Positions 25,197 to 33,568 of a stretch of DNA of 37,124 bases are shown here, piece after piece. Source of the DNA: Ruminococcus sp. AF46-10NS (lineage in GTDB: Bacteria; Bacillota; Clostridia; Lachnospirales; Lachnospiraceae). A model generated the notes under the pieces. The model was not told where the DNA came from. It ran no database searches and saw only the letters and a list, made by a program, of their open reading frames with translations. The position numbers and the translations under genes are program-made. The stretch covers positions 1 to 37,124 of the forward strand of contig NZ_QRNF01000033.1 in assembly GCF_003474435.1 (NCBI RefSeq), given 5' to 3'. Position 1 is the stretch's first letter; each line of letters starts with the position of its first letter.

Positions 25197-25291
25197 GATT
25201 AAGTCCCTCCCTGGAAAAAGTTCTCTCTGTTTCCTTTTGATGCTTCAAAGTATATGATCCAATTGTGTTTACTTTGTGGGAAAAATGTGTT

Positions 25292-26089
25292 TTATTTGTT
25301 AAAACTTTTCACGGACATCACAATTACAAACCATGCAACCTCAAGAAGTACGATCATTCCACCCGGCTTCAGCCCGGCATAATAGGAAAGAAAAAGTCCC
25401 ACAATGGTAGTGCAGACAGCTACAAGAACCGCACAGATCAGTGTCCCCTTATAGCTTTTTGCCATCTGCATACCGCAGGCCACCGGCACGACCAGCATGG
25501 AAGAAACGATCAGCGTTCCCACTGTACGGGATGCAACAGAGACAGTCAACGCAGTCAGGATCGTAAACATAAAATTAATATTCCGCACAGAAACCCCTGA
25601 GATCCTTGCTGCATTCTCATCAAACCCAATATAAAAAAGCTCCCTGTAAAAAAACAGTACCGCAGCCAGAACCAGTACACTGATCACAACTACCAGTGCA
25701 AGCTCTCCCTCACTGATAGACACAATACTTCCGAATAAGAAGCTGTTCAGACTGGCACCGTTTTCCACGAATCCGGACAAAACACCTGCCAGTCCGATCC
25801 CGGCAGACATAACGATCGAGATCGCCACCTCCGAATACCGCGGGATTTTTTTCCGGATGGCTTCAATCCCAAGTGCCGCAACAATACACATTACCACAGC
25901 ACCAGCCACAGGATTTATCCCAAGGATCAGTCCCAGCACCACTCCTGCCAGGGACGAATGGGAAAGTGCATCTCCGATCATGGACATTCTCTTCAGTACG
26001 ATTGTTATTCCGATACAGGGAGTGATCACAGCCAGAAGGATTCCCACGAGAAAAGCCCTCTGCATAAATCCATATTGTAAAATACTCAT
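25292..26089 (-). CDS. znuB: Zinc/manganese ABC transporter permease
   Basis: 265 residues, about eight membrane helices, of the ABC-3 permease family: GITIVLKRMSMIGDALSHSSLAG and TVGTLIVSSMLVVPVACGMQ are family blocks. ATG 26089 overlaps the ATPase stop by 4 bases (ATGA), so the two are coupled. Zinc as substrate follows from the Fur-type regulator and His-rich binding protein in the same operon, but the family also carries manganese or iron. Last gene of the operon; no strong terminator follows. Confidence 0.88.
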   Translation of the reverse strand: MSILQYGFMQRAFLVGILLAVITPCIGITIVLKRMSMIGDALSHSSLAGVVLGLILGINPVAGAVVMCIVAALGIEAIRKKIPRYSEVAISIVMSAGIGLAGVLSGFVENGASLNSFLFGSIVSISEGELALVVVISVLVLAAVLFFYRELFYIGFDENAARISGVSVRNINFMFTILTALTVSVASRTVGTLIVSSMLVVPVACGMQMAKSYKGTLICAVLVAVCTTIVGLFLSYYAGLKPGGMIVLLEVAWFVIVMSVKSFNK

Positions 26090-26751
26090 ACCTCGTCAAT
26101 TCTCCCTTCTTCTGCTCTGAAAAAACGGTTGGCTCCTTTAAATTCACTGGAGTTTCCATGTGTCACCATAAGGATCGTAAGCCCCTGTTCTTCATTACGC
26201 TTCTTCAAAACCCGGGCAAGTGTTTTCACAGAAACTGTATCCATTCCCGTTGTCGGCTCATCCAGGATCAGGATCTTCGGATTTCCCACCAGTGCACGTG
26301 CCAGCATGACCCTCTGCTGCTGCCCGCCGGAAAGCTCACCGATCCGCCTTTTCCAGTATTCTTCCATCTCCATTTCCGCAAGAACAGCTTTCAGCCGGGG
26401 GATCTCCTTTTTCGCCCGAAAACGCGCCCTCCATGATGAGGAATAGATTCCCGTCATCATAATCTCCTCCACAGTAGCCGGAAAATTCTGGTTCCTGCTG
26501 ATACTGTTTTGCGGAACATATCCCAGATCTCCCTTTCCGAATGTTGCGGAGATATCTTTTCCATTTACTTTAATACTTCCCTCCTGGGCTTTCAGCTCAC
26601 CAAGAAGAAGCTTCAGAAATGTACTTTTTCCACTTCCGTTCTCACCGGTAAGAATCGCATAATCGCCATCCTTCACCTCCAGATTCACCTGATCCAGCAC
26701 AGGCGTCCCAGTATAATGAAACGAAAGATTCTCTATTGAAATTCCCATCAT
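26086..26751 (-). CDS. znuC: Zinc/manganese ABC transporter ATP-binding protein
   Basis: 221 residues with Walker A GENGSGKST, a Q-loop GYVPQNS, the ABC signature LSGGQQQRVMLARAL, Walker B ILILDEPTTGMD and the switch histidine in MVTHGNS. It drives metal uptake through the permease that overlaps its 3' end by 4 bases. It is separated from the binding-protein gene by 60 bases. Two adjacent ATGs (26751 and 26748) are possible starts. Confidence 0.9.
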   Translation of the reverse strand: MMGISIENLSFHYTGTPVLDQVNLEVKDGDYAILTGENGSGKSTFLKLLLGELKAQEGSIKVNGKDISATFGKGDLGYVPQNSISRNQNFPATVEEIMMTGIYSSSWRARFRAKKEIPRLKAVLAEMEMEEYWKRRIGELSGGQQQRVMLARALVGNPKILILDEPTTGMDTVSVKTLARVLKKRNEEQGLTILMVTHGNSSEFKGANRFFRAEEGRIDEV

Positions 26752-26811
26752 CTCACCTGCTTTCTATTTCATGCCATGCAGCACAGCTGTTCAACCATGG
26801 CCATCAATCCC

Positions 26812-27762
26812 TTAGTTTAACGCCATCTTCAATGCTGCCAGATTCTTTCTCATCACAGAAAAATAATCCTCTCCGTCCTGAATATCCTCCTCACTTAATC
26901 CCTCAATAGGATTCAGCACAGCCGTAACCGCATCCACTTCCTTTGCCACCGTTTTCGCCACCTTGGGGCTTGCCAGCTCCTCAAAGAAAATGGTATGGAT
27001 ATCAAACTCTTTCGCATATTCAATCACTTCCTGCATCTTCGCAGGGTCCGGTTCCGAATCCGGTGTCAAACCTTCAATAGCCAGCTGCTTCAGATCATAA
27101 GCATTACACAGATACCCGAAAGCTTCATGAGCCACAATGATATCCCTGCTCTTTATATCTGCCAGTCCTTCCCGGAATTCCTGATCCAGTTCATCAAACT
27201 CCCCCGCATACTTTTCATAGTTTGCTTCATAATAATCCCGGTTCTCCGGATCTGCCTGGCAAAAAGCATCTCGAATATTTTTCATCTCCTGCTTTGCCCT
27301 CAGAGGATCCAGCCAGACATGAGGATCTTTCCCGTTATCTCCATGAGCATGATCCCCCTCACCATCCAGAAGTTCCACACCATCCGATGCCTCAGCTGTG
27401 ATCAGATCCTGATTCTCCAGCGTGGCCAGCACATCCTCAGCCCAGTGCTCCAGATCTGCACCGTTATAAACAAAAACATCCGCATCCTCAAGATTACGGA
27501 TATCCGTAGCTGCAGGTTCCCAGTCATGAGGCTCCGTTCCCGCCGGAACCATGTCTTTCACCTCAACCTTATCTCCGCCAACTTTCTGCGCGAAGTCGTA
27601 CATGGGATAAAAACTCGCCATAACCTTAATCCGCCCGTCATCCGAAAAAGGCTTCCCCACAGTTCCGGCTCTGTGCAGTCCATATCCAACCACACTGCCA
27701 ACGATAAGGATCGTTACTGCCAGAACTGCTGCCGCCCCGACCTTATTTTTATTAAAACTCAT
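26812..27762 (-). CDS. znuA: Zinc ABC transporter substrate-binding protein (ZnuA-like)
   Basis: 316 residues from ATG 27762; the open frame extends seven codons upstream into the regulator gene, but the TAATG overlap with the regulator stop and GGAGGAAGAG upstream support 27762. An N-terminal hydrophobic segment (about 8-27) anchors or exports it. SFYPMYDFAQKVGG, GTEPHDWEP, the His/Asp-rich loop GEGDHAHGDNGKDPHVWLDP and IVAHEAFGYL supply metal-ligand histidines and the zinc-sensing loop typical of ZnuA. The cysteine of a lipobox is not evident, so anchoring by an uncleaved helix is possible. Confidence 0.9.
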   Translation of the reverse strand: MSFNKNKVGAAAVLAVTILIVGSVVGYGLHRAGTVGKPFSDDGRIKVMASFYPMYDFAQKVGGDKVEVKDMVPAGTEPHDWEPAATDIRNLEDADVFVYNGADLEHWAEDVLATLENQDLITAEASDGVELLDGEGDHAHGDNGKDPHVWLDPLRAKQEMKNIRDAFCQADPENRDYYEANYEKYAGEFDELDQEFREGLADIKSRDIIVAHEAFGYLCNAYDLKQLAIEGLTPDSEPDPAKMQEVIEYAKEFDIHTIFFEELASPKVAKTVAKEVDAVTAVLNPIEGLSEEDIQDGEDYFSVMRKNLAALKMALN

Positions 27763-28178
27763 TATCTTCTCTTCCTCCGGCATCCATCACAATATCCATA
27801 AAATACCGTCCGGCTCTGATCAATTTCAAACCCATGCTCATCCAGCACATGCCCAACGAAATGATCAATACAGCCGCACTGCAGCGGAATCGTATGTCCG
27901 CATTCCAGGCACACAAGCTTTCCATAATTTTTCCGCTCTTCATCCCGGACAAAACGGTACTGAGCCGCTGCTCCTTCCACAGACGGAACCTTCAGCACCG
28001 CACCTTCTTTCTGCAGCCGCTCAAGCCCCCGGTACACAGTCGTCCTTCCTATATGGATATCCTTTCCGCGAAGAATATCCATAAACTGATCAATCGTATA
28101 AAAAGTATCTCCATGCTCCTGCAGACATTCCAGAATCAATTTCTGCTGCCTGGTACTGTATTTAATTTTTTCTTCCAT
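27762..28178 (-). CDS. zur: Fur-family regulator (Zur-like)
   Basis: 138 residues. The N-terminal winged helix STRQQKLILECLQEHGDTFY and IGRTTVYRGLERLQKEG is standard Fur. The C-terminal part has two CxxC pairs, VCLECG and YCDGCRR, that hold structural zinc, and CGCIDHFVGHVLDEHGF with regulatory-site residues. Its place as first gene of the zinc-uptake operon points to Zur, autoregulating the operon; a PerR or Fur role is less likely. It overlaps znuA by one base (TAATG). No clear palindromic Zur box was found upstream. Confidence 0.85.
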   Translation of the reverse strand: MEEKIKYSTRQQKLILECLQEHGDTFYTIDQFMDILRGKDIHIGRTTVYRGLERLQKEGAVLKVPSVEGAAAQYRFVRDEERKNYGKLVCLECGHTIPLQCGCIDHFVGHVLDEHGFEIDQSRTVFYGYCDGCRRKRR

Positions 28179-28290
28179 ATATCTGCCACTCTCTTTCAGC
28201 TATAGCAATTCCGGCAATTCATGTTCTGCACAGCTGAACCTGATACAGTAATTTCCGGGAGTACTATAATCACTCAATCGTCAATCGGAT

Positions 28291-28320
28291 ATTCGCAATC
28301 CGCTTTCGCTACTTGCTCAT
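28291..28320. repeat. About 30-bp motif shared with 982-1013
   Basis: ATTCGCAATCCGCTTTCGCT followed by ACTTGCTCAT. It sits directly next to the left end of the three-hairpin repeat, so it may be part of that element. Confidence 0.6.
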
Positions 28321-28439
28321 AACCGAATAACTGCTCCGCAGTTTATCAGGAGGGGCTTGTACCCCCCTGATACAAGTAAGTCCCACCCACTGCTTATTGC
28401 TCCTCGCAATTGAAGCAGGGGACTTACTTGATTCGGTTA
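28320..28439. repeat. Structured three-hairpin repeat, copy 2 (complete)
   Basis: Opens TAACCGAATA and closes TGATTCGGTTA, giving a terminal inverted repeat of nine bases. Inside are the hairpins ACTGC-TCC-GCAGT, TATCAGGAGGGG-loop-CCCCCCTGATA (one base shorter than copy 1) and the long AAGTAAGTCCC/GGGACTTACTT stem. It lies in the intergenic region between zur and the DeoR gene, so it does no visible damage here. The rest of 28179-28644 holds no gene. Confidence 0.8.
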
Positions 28440-28644
28440 AAATTTGAATTTGAAAACCGTTTTCATATTACATTCAAAAAAATTTTTCGTCAAGCCGTTT
28501 TTTCATAACATATGTTACTGATTTTCTGATTCTTCATTTCGCAGTCAAAAAAACTGGTATGTTCGCATAAAAACACTTTATCTCCACCTTTTTTTATGAT
28601 AAAATATAACCAAGACTTAACCAACAGAAAGAAGGTAGACCTCT

Positions 28645-29409
28645 ATGAAATCACAGCGACTTGATATGATCGAAGAATATGTGTTGGAGCACAAGAACGC
28701 CTCTCTCGATACATTATGTGAAACATTCAACGTATCCAAAAATACCATCAGAAGAGATGTCGATATCCTTCTGAAGCGCGGCAGTATTATGAAGGTTTAC
28801 GGCGGTGTAGCAGCACTTGAGACACCACAGACCCTTCCTCTTCTGTCCTATGAAGAAAGAGGCGGACGTTTTCCTGAAGAAAAGAAAGAAATCTGCCGCC
28901 GCGCCGCAGAGCTTGTGGCCGAAGACGACACCATTTATATCGATACCGGCACAACGTGCCTGAACCTGGTTGATTTTATCGCAAATAAACACTGCACCAT
29001 CCTGACCAACAGCCTTCTCATTTTTAACAAGGCAGCGTCTTATCCAAACCTGGATATCATCTCCGTTCCCGGACGGCTGAACCGCAAGACCCTGTCTTTC
29101 ACAGGCCCGGATATCAATGACTACCTGCAGACCTACAATATTTCCATGGCTTTTATGGCCTGCACAGGTGTTACCATGAAGAGTGGGCTTACCAATGCCA
29201 GTGCTGAAGAATACATCACCAAAAAGGCTATTGCAGAGAACACCAACAGTATGATCCTTCTGGCCGACCACTCCAAATTCGGCAGGATCTCACTTATGAC
29301 TTACTCTCCAATGGAGAAGCTGGATGCCATTGTTACAGACCAGGCCCTGCCCGAAGAATACAACAGTTTCTGTCAGGATCACGGAATCCGGGTTATGACT
29401 ATCGACTGA
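28645..29409 (+). CDS. DeoR-family transcriptional regulator
   Basis: 254 residues. The N-terminal HTH reads ASLDTLCETFNVSKNTIRRDVDILLKRG, ending in KVYGGV, typical of DeoR/GlpR. The sensor domain has DTIYIDTGTTCLNLVDFI, TNSLLIF, and the C-terminal AEEYITKKAIAENTNSMILLADHSKFG, binding sugar-phosphate-type effectors in the family. It is convergent with the methylmalonate-semialdehyde dehydrogenase gene; regulation of that gene (as IolR does for inositol genes) is only a suggestion. The ATG follows AAGGTAG. Confidence 0.87.
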   Translation: MKSQRLDMIEEYVLEHKNASLDTLCETFNVSKNTIRRDVDILLKRGSIMKVYGGVAALETPQTLPLLSYEERGGRFPEEKKEICRRAAELVAEDDTIYIDTGTTCLNLVDFIANKHCTILTNSLLIFNKAASYPNLDIISVPGRLNRKTLSFTGPDINDYLQTYNISMAFMACTGVTMKSGLTNASAEEYITKKAIAENTNSMILLADHSKFGRISLMTYSPMEKLDAIVTDQALPEEYNSFCQDHGIRVMTID

Positions 29410-29424
29410 TCAGCTTTTATCAAA

Positions 29425-29466
29425 AAATAATGCACCTGCCAAGAGTTCAGCAGGTGCATTATTTTT
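29425..29466. terminator. Bidirectional terminator between convergent genes
   Basis: A perfect 11-bp stem AATGCACCTGC/GCAGGTGCATT (29429-29439, 29450-29460) flanked by A and T runs on both sides. Confidence 0.9.
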
Positions 29467-29557
29467 AAATATGCTCATTTCATCAGAGGATTTTATCTTG
29501 CGAGCGGATCTTTATAATCCGCTCTGTATTAACATAGATTTATTCACGAGGTCTGTA

Positions 29558-31075
29558 TTATGCCTCAGTACTTCCTTCCCATGTGCCAACTTTTCTCTTT
29601 CCGGCAGCTTCATCAAACCAGTGAGTTGTAACTGTTTTTGCTCTTGTGAAGAAACGATATCCGTCTTTTCCAAGTACATGCAGATCACCGAAGAAGGAAT
29701 CTTTATTTCCGGAGAATGGGAAATATGCTGTCGGAACCGGGATACCAACGTTGATTCCTACCATACCGCCATCTGTCTCCATAGCGAATTTACGGCTATA
29801 ATATCCGCTCTGTGTAAAGATACAGGAACCATTTGCAAACGGGTTGGCATTCATGATCTTAATTCCTTCCTCATAATCCTTCACACGTTTGATACAGGTA
29901 ACAGGTCCGAAGATCTCACGATTTCCAACTGTCATTTCCGGTGTTACATGATCAAGAATCGTTGGTCCTACGAAGAATCCGTTCTCATATCCTGGAACTG
30001 CTACATTACGTCCGTCAAGAACAAGTTCTGCACCCTCATCAATACCTTTCTGGATCCAGTTACAGATTTTCTCTTTATGACCTGCATTTACAACCGGGCC
30101 AAGATCTGTTTCTTCATCGTAAGCACATCCCAGTTTCATAGCCTCAGCTTTTTTCTTAAGAAGTGAAACAAACTCGTCTGCAATGCTCTCCTGTACACAT
30201 ACAACCGGAAGAGCCATACATCTCATACCAGCACATCCATATGTGGAGTTGATGATCGCATTTACAGTCGCCTCAAGGTTGCAGTCCTCAAGAACAAGTG
30301 CATGGTTCTTCGCCTCGCACTGAGCCTGAACACGTTTACCATGAGCTGCTGCTTTGGAATATACCTGTTTTCCGACACCTGTTGTTCCTACGAATGTAAC
30401 AGCCTTTACTCTCTCATCTGTAAGGAGGATATCAGCCTCTACACGACTGCAGGTTACAAGGTTTACAACACCCTTCGGGAATCCGCCTTCTGTATAGAAG
30501 AGCTCCATGATCCTCATGGATGTAAGCGGTGTCTGGGAGCTTGCCTTCAGCACTACTGTATTTCCACATGCAATAGAAAGCGGAACCATCCAGCCCCACG
30601 GGATCATTGCAGGGAAGTTCATCGGAACAATACCAGCAGTTACTCCAAGTGGTTTACGATATGTAGCTGTGTCATAGCCTGTTGTTACCTGCATTGCAGC
30701 ATCGCCCTGGATCATTGCAGGAAGTGCACATGCTTCTTCTGTAGGCTCGATCGCTTTCTGAACATCGCCTCTTGCCTCTTTAATATTCTTTCCAAGTTCT
30801 TTCGCACAAAGCTCGGAAAGTTCTTCTTTATGTGCATAAAGGACATCTCTCCATCTGAACATGTACTGCTGTCTCTTAGCCAGTGAAAGTGAGGACCACT
30901 CCGGGAATGCAGCCTGTGCAGATGCGATTGCTTCCTCAACCTCGTCAGGTGTACAGCATGGAACCTGTGCGATCACCTCTCCTGTACTGGAATCTGTAAC
31001 ATCCATGTATTTCTCTGCTTTGGACTCTTTCCACTCACCATTTACACAGTAACCCATTTTTCTGATCTCTGCCAT
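29558..31075 (-). CDS. CoA-acylating methylmalonate-semialdehyde dehydrogenase
   Basis: 505 residues. The NAD-binding block PLGVTAGIVPMNFPAMIPWGW is characteristic of the MMSDH/IolA branch rather than general ALDHs. The catalytic cysteine is Cys286 in AGMRCMALP. AKNHALVLEDCNLE replaces the general-base glutamate region, as in CoA-acylating members. FFTRAKTVTTHWF closes the protein. It oxidises malonate- or methylmalonate-semialdehyde to acetyl- or propionyl-CoA. No other inositol or valine catabolic gene is in the window, so it stands alone. A strong promoter lies at 31156-31184. Confidence 0.9.
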   Translation of the reverse strand: MAEIRKMGYCVNGEWKESKAEKYMDVTDSSTGEVIAQVPCCTPDEVEEAIASAQAAFPEWSSLSLAKRQQYMFRWRDVLYAHKEELSELCAKELGKNIKEARGDVQKAIEPTEEACALPAMIQGDAAMQVTTGYDTATYRKPLGVTAGIVPMNFPAMIPWGWMVPLSIACGNTVVLKASSQTPLTSMRIMELFYTEGGFPKGVVNLVTCSRVEADILLTDERVKAVTFVGTTGVGKQVYSKAAAHGKRVQAQCEAKNHALVLEDCNLEATVNAIINSTYGCAGMRCMALPVVCVQESIADEFVSLLKKKAEAMKLGCAYDEETDLGPVVNAGHKEKICNWIQKGIDEGAELVLDGRNVAVPGYENGFFVGPTILDHVTPEMTVGNREIFGPVTCIKRVKDYEEGIKIMNANPFANGSCIFTQSGYYSRKFAMETDGGMVGINVGIPVPTAYFPFSGNKDSFFGDLHVLGKDGYRFFTRAKTVTTHWFDEAAGKRKVGTWEGSTEA

Positions 31076-31155
31076 TTTTATAATACCCCTTTCGTTCTTT
31101 GATCGTATTTATACAGTTATATTTTTTATGTCTTGCCCGTCTCCGTTATGGTCAC

Positions 31156-31184
31156 ATATTATCATCGTTTTTCAGCATTGTCAA
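31156..31184 (-). promoter_or_regulatory. Strong promoter of the dehydrogenase gene
   Basis: A perfect TTGACA (31179-31184) and TAATAT (31156-31161) on the minus strand with a 17-base spacer, about 80 bases before the start codon. Confidence 0.75.
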
Positions 31185-31684
31185 TATATTCTGGTTATAT
31201 TTTGAGCATGTTCTTTTTTATTTGTACGTTAATTTATTCACATTTATATCATTTTTTAATAATCATTGATACATCTTGTATTTCCTGTTTTTTCCCTGAA
31301 ACCAACATGTAATATTGTTGTTTTCATCATCATTTTCGTTCCAAAATATACTCATTTTTGTTATTTCCATAACAGACGGTTACGTAATCCAAGCTGAAAA
31401 CAGGCCCAAAATGCGGAAAATCATAGAAAAAATATATAAAACAAAGACTATAAACTATGGAAAAACAGCCATGATCGCATGCTCATAACATCAATCCGCT
31501 TAAAAATCTGCTATTTTTCATGATTCCCCCCTATAAAATCCTGTATTTTTACAGTAATAAAGAAATACATTTGTGTGTGTATTGCGGACGCTCGCATTTT
31601 CGCTGATTTTACTCCTGTGCACAGGAAAGAATCCTGTCCATATGGTTTTTTATGCCATTGGAACATTACGAAATAATCTCCCAC
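31185..31684. other. AT-rich gene-free stretch
   Basis: About 500 bases with no supported coding frame. Open frames of 60-70 codons at 31511-31773 on both strands lack a ribosome-binding site and protein-like composition. The stretch lies between the dehydrogenase promoter and the hairpin at 31685-31742. Confidence 0.5.
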
Positions 31685-31742
31685 GTTATAAAGAAATCCC
31701 CGACATGGTTCATTCACAACCTTGCCGGGGACTGCTTATAAC
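31685..31742. terminator. Long hairpin downstream of the cytosine-permease operon
   Basis: GTTATAA (31685-31691) pairs with TTATAAC (31736-31742), enclosing TCCCCG/CGGGGA and a loop of about 23 bases. On the minus strand it is followed by a weak T tract. Likely a terminator or 3' end-stabilising hairpin of the permease operon; a small RNA cannot be excluded. Confidence 0.5.
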
Positions 31743-31802
31743 AATCATTACAATTATTCAGACAGGCAGATAACCAAATCTGAACCTGCTGCTAACAAAA
31801 TA

Positions 31803-31931
31803 TTACATGAACCAGCCTCTGTCTACATCTTCCGGTGGATCTACCGTACAGTTCACAGTAAATGATTCATCACACATGCCAAAGATTAAATAAAACTTCT
31901 TCCACCCTGTATTTCTATACTTTTCTAACAT
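31803..31931 (-). CDS. Possible 42-residue protein
   Basis: ATG 31931 opens a 42-codon frame with LEKYRNTGWKKFYLIFGMCD and ESFTVNCTVDPPEDVDRGWF. Composition is protein-like (several Trp, Phe, Cys; acidic end) and codon choice matches neighbouring genes. It begins 29 bases after the previous stop, on the same strand. The ribosome-binding site is weak. No family was recognised. It could also be the tail of a larger lost gene. Confidence 0.4.
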   Translation of the reverse strand: MLEKYRNTGWKKFYLIFGMCDESFTVNCTVDPPEDVDRGWFM

Positions 31932-31960
31932 GGAAATTTCATACTCTTACTTCTGCTTCT

Positions 31961-32182
31961 TTACAGCTCATCCAGCATCACATCACTAACTGCATCATAA
32001 GCATCTTCTAGCGCATCCAGTGCTTCTGTCAGTGTGTCCATTTTTTTGTTATCTGCATTTTCTTCTTCATAGGTTTCGATCACCTCTGCCATAACTTCCT
32101 TCAACTCCTGCAGAGAATTTGCGATATCCTGCAATTTCAGATCTTTATCCTCTTTTGACGTGATATTTACGATCTTGTTCAT
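31961..32182 (-). CDS. Small acidic helical protein of unknown function
   Basis: 73 residues from ATG 32182, with GAGAGG eight bases upstream; the open frame to 32236 starts inside the permease gene. The protein is rich in Glu, Asp, Leu and Ala, predicted mostly helical with heptad-like patterns (LQELKEVMAEVIETYEEE and LTEALDALEDAYDAVSDVML). No membrane segment and no recognised family. It starts 20 bases after the permease stop, so it belongs to that operon. A regulator of or partner to the permease is conceivable but unsupported. Confidence 0.65.
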   Translation of the reverse strand: MNKIVNITSKEDKDLKLQDIANSLQELKEVMAEVIETYEEENADNKKMDTLTEALDALEDAYDAVSDVMLDEL

Positions 32183-32201
32183 ATTCTTTTCCTCTCTTTC
32201 T

Positions 32202-33452
32202 TTACTTCCGGTTTTGTCTGGATACTGCATAACCAATGAAATAGAATACTGCTGCTACTACCATTGCATTTACCGCTGCAATTCCCGCCGGGATCAGATT
32301 GGCTGCTATTGCTCCGACTACAACACCTGCCAGATTGAACCAGTTAATTGTCTGCAGCGGCTCGTCCCTGTTAGATTTATATTTCTCACGTCTCAGGAAA
32401 AAATCCAGAATTACGGTGATTCCAATCGGTGGAAGCGCACAGTTGAGAATGTTCAGCCAGCCTGTAAAATTATAGTATAACCAGATTGCAAGTGCTGTAC
32501 CAATCACGCCTGAGATACATGTTGCGATCTTCATTCTTGCATTTGTAATATTGGAAATTGCAAGGCCACCAGTATACAGCGCATTGTTATTAGTCGTCCA
32601 GATATTCGCTCCCAGCACAATAATAGCCGGGATCGCAAGTCCCTGGGCGATCATTACATAAAAGATATCATCTTTTCCTGTGAAAGCACCTCCGATAGCC
32701 CCGAAACAAAACATCAGGGTATTTCCCAAGAAAAATGCGATTACAGTTGTCCATACAGCAACCTTATTATTCTTCGCAAAGCGGATGAAATTCGGCGTTG
32801 CAGTTCCTCCTGATATAAAGGAACCTATAACATATCCAACTCCCGTAAACAACGTAACAGAGCCCACAGACTGATTAAATACCGCTGTCAGTCCTCCACC
32901 ATCTGCTGTTGCTGTCACCATGGAATATACTCCCAGGATCACGATCAGCGGGACAGAGATCGTACTTACGATCTCAAGTGCTTTCATACCAGTTGCAGCA
33001 GTAATGGTCATCAGAAGACCCGCAATAATGGTCAGAACCCATTTATTAATTCCAAGCAATTCCGCAGTTGGAATGGAAAACATGGCAACGCCGACGCCAA
33101 ACCATCCGATCTGTGTCAGACCTAACACCAGTGAAGACAGATAAGAACCTTTTTTTCCAAAAGCTCTTCTGCACAGAAGATCCATGCTCATTCCCGTATC
33201 AGAACCAATGTATGCAAGAATTCCGCAGTATGCGGACAAAATCACACCACCAATAACGCAGGCTGCCGCAAATCCGTTCAGATCCAGTCCATTCCCAAGT
33301 TTCGCACCCACACTCATACTTGCTGAAAAGAATGTAAATCCCAGCATTACAAAAAACATGCTGCGGAATCCCTTTCTCGCATTTTCCGGCACAGCCTCCA
33401 TGGAATAATCATCATCTGCCGCAGTTGCCTGAAGTTTTGTTTTTTCGCTCAT
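32202..33452 (-). CDS. codB: Purine-cytosine permease family transporter (CodB-like)
   Basis: 416 residues with about twelve membrane helices of the NCS1 family. The N-terminus VPENARKGFRSMFFVMLGFTF and blocks SVGAKLGNGL, DTGMSMDLLCRRAFG, GGTATPNFIRFAKN and ANIWTTNNNALYTGGLAISN match cytosine permeases. It would import cytosine or a related base. GGAG precedes ATG 33452. No cytosine deaminase follows; instead two tiny genes do. An extended -10 promoter lies about 105 bases upstream, leaving a leader with a GGAGTG/CACTCC hairpin. Confidence 0.87.
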   Translation of the reverse strand: MSEKTKLQATAADDDYSMEAVPENARKGFRSMFFVMLGFTFFSASMSVGAKLGNGLDLNGFAAACVIGGVILSAYCGILAYIGSDTGMSMDLLCRRAFGKKGSYLSSLVLGLTQIGWFGVGVAMFSIPTAELLGINKWVLTIIAGLLMTITAATGMKALEIVSTISVPLIVILGVYSMVTATADGGGLTAVFNQSVGSVTLFTGVGYVIGSFISGGTATPNFIRFAKNNKVAVWTTVIAFFLGNTLMFCFGAIGGAFTGKDDIFYVMIAQGLAIPAIIVLGANIWTTNNNALYTGGLAISNITNARMKIATCISGVIGTALAIWLYYNFTGWLNILNCALPPIGITVILDFFLRREKYKSNRDEPLQTINWFNLAGVVVGAIAANLIPAGIAAVNAMVVAAVFYFIGYAVSRQNRK

Positions 33453-33555
33453 TTTTTCTCCTTCGTTTCTCTTATATTATTATCAGTTACTATCCGGAGT
33501 GTTTTCCCTTACACACTCCACTCTCTCCCGTCTCCTTTCTCTGTTTGCTGTGGAG

Positions 33556-33564
33556 ATTATATCA
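33556..33564 (-). promoter_or_regulatory. Extended -10 promoter of the permease operon
   Basis: On the minus strand TGATATAAT, an extended -10 box, overlaps the region just before the stop of the upstream accessory gene. No good -35 is present. The leader (about 33453-33550) contains a small hairpin with GGAGTG and CACTCC. Confidence 0.5.
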
Positions 33565-33568
33565 TAAA

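Noticed and set aside
31511..31773. Short frames on both strands in the gene-free stretch
   Set aside because: No ribosome-binding site, no conserved-looking sequence, overlapping each other on opposite strands.
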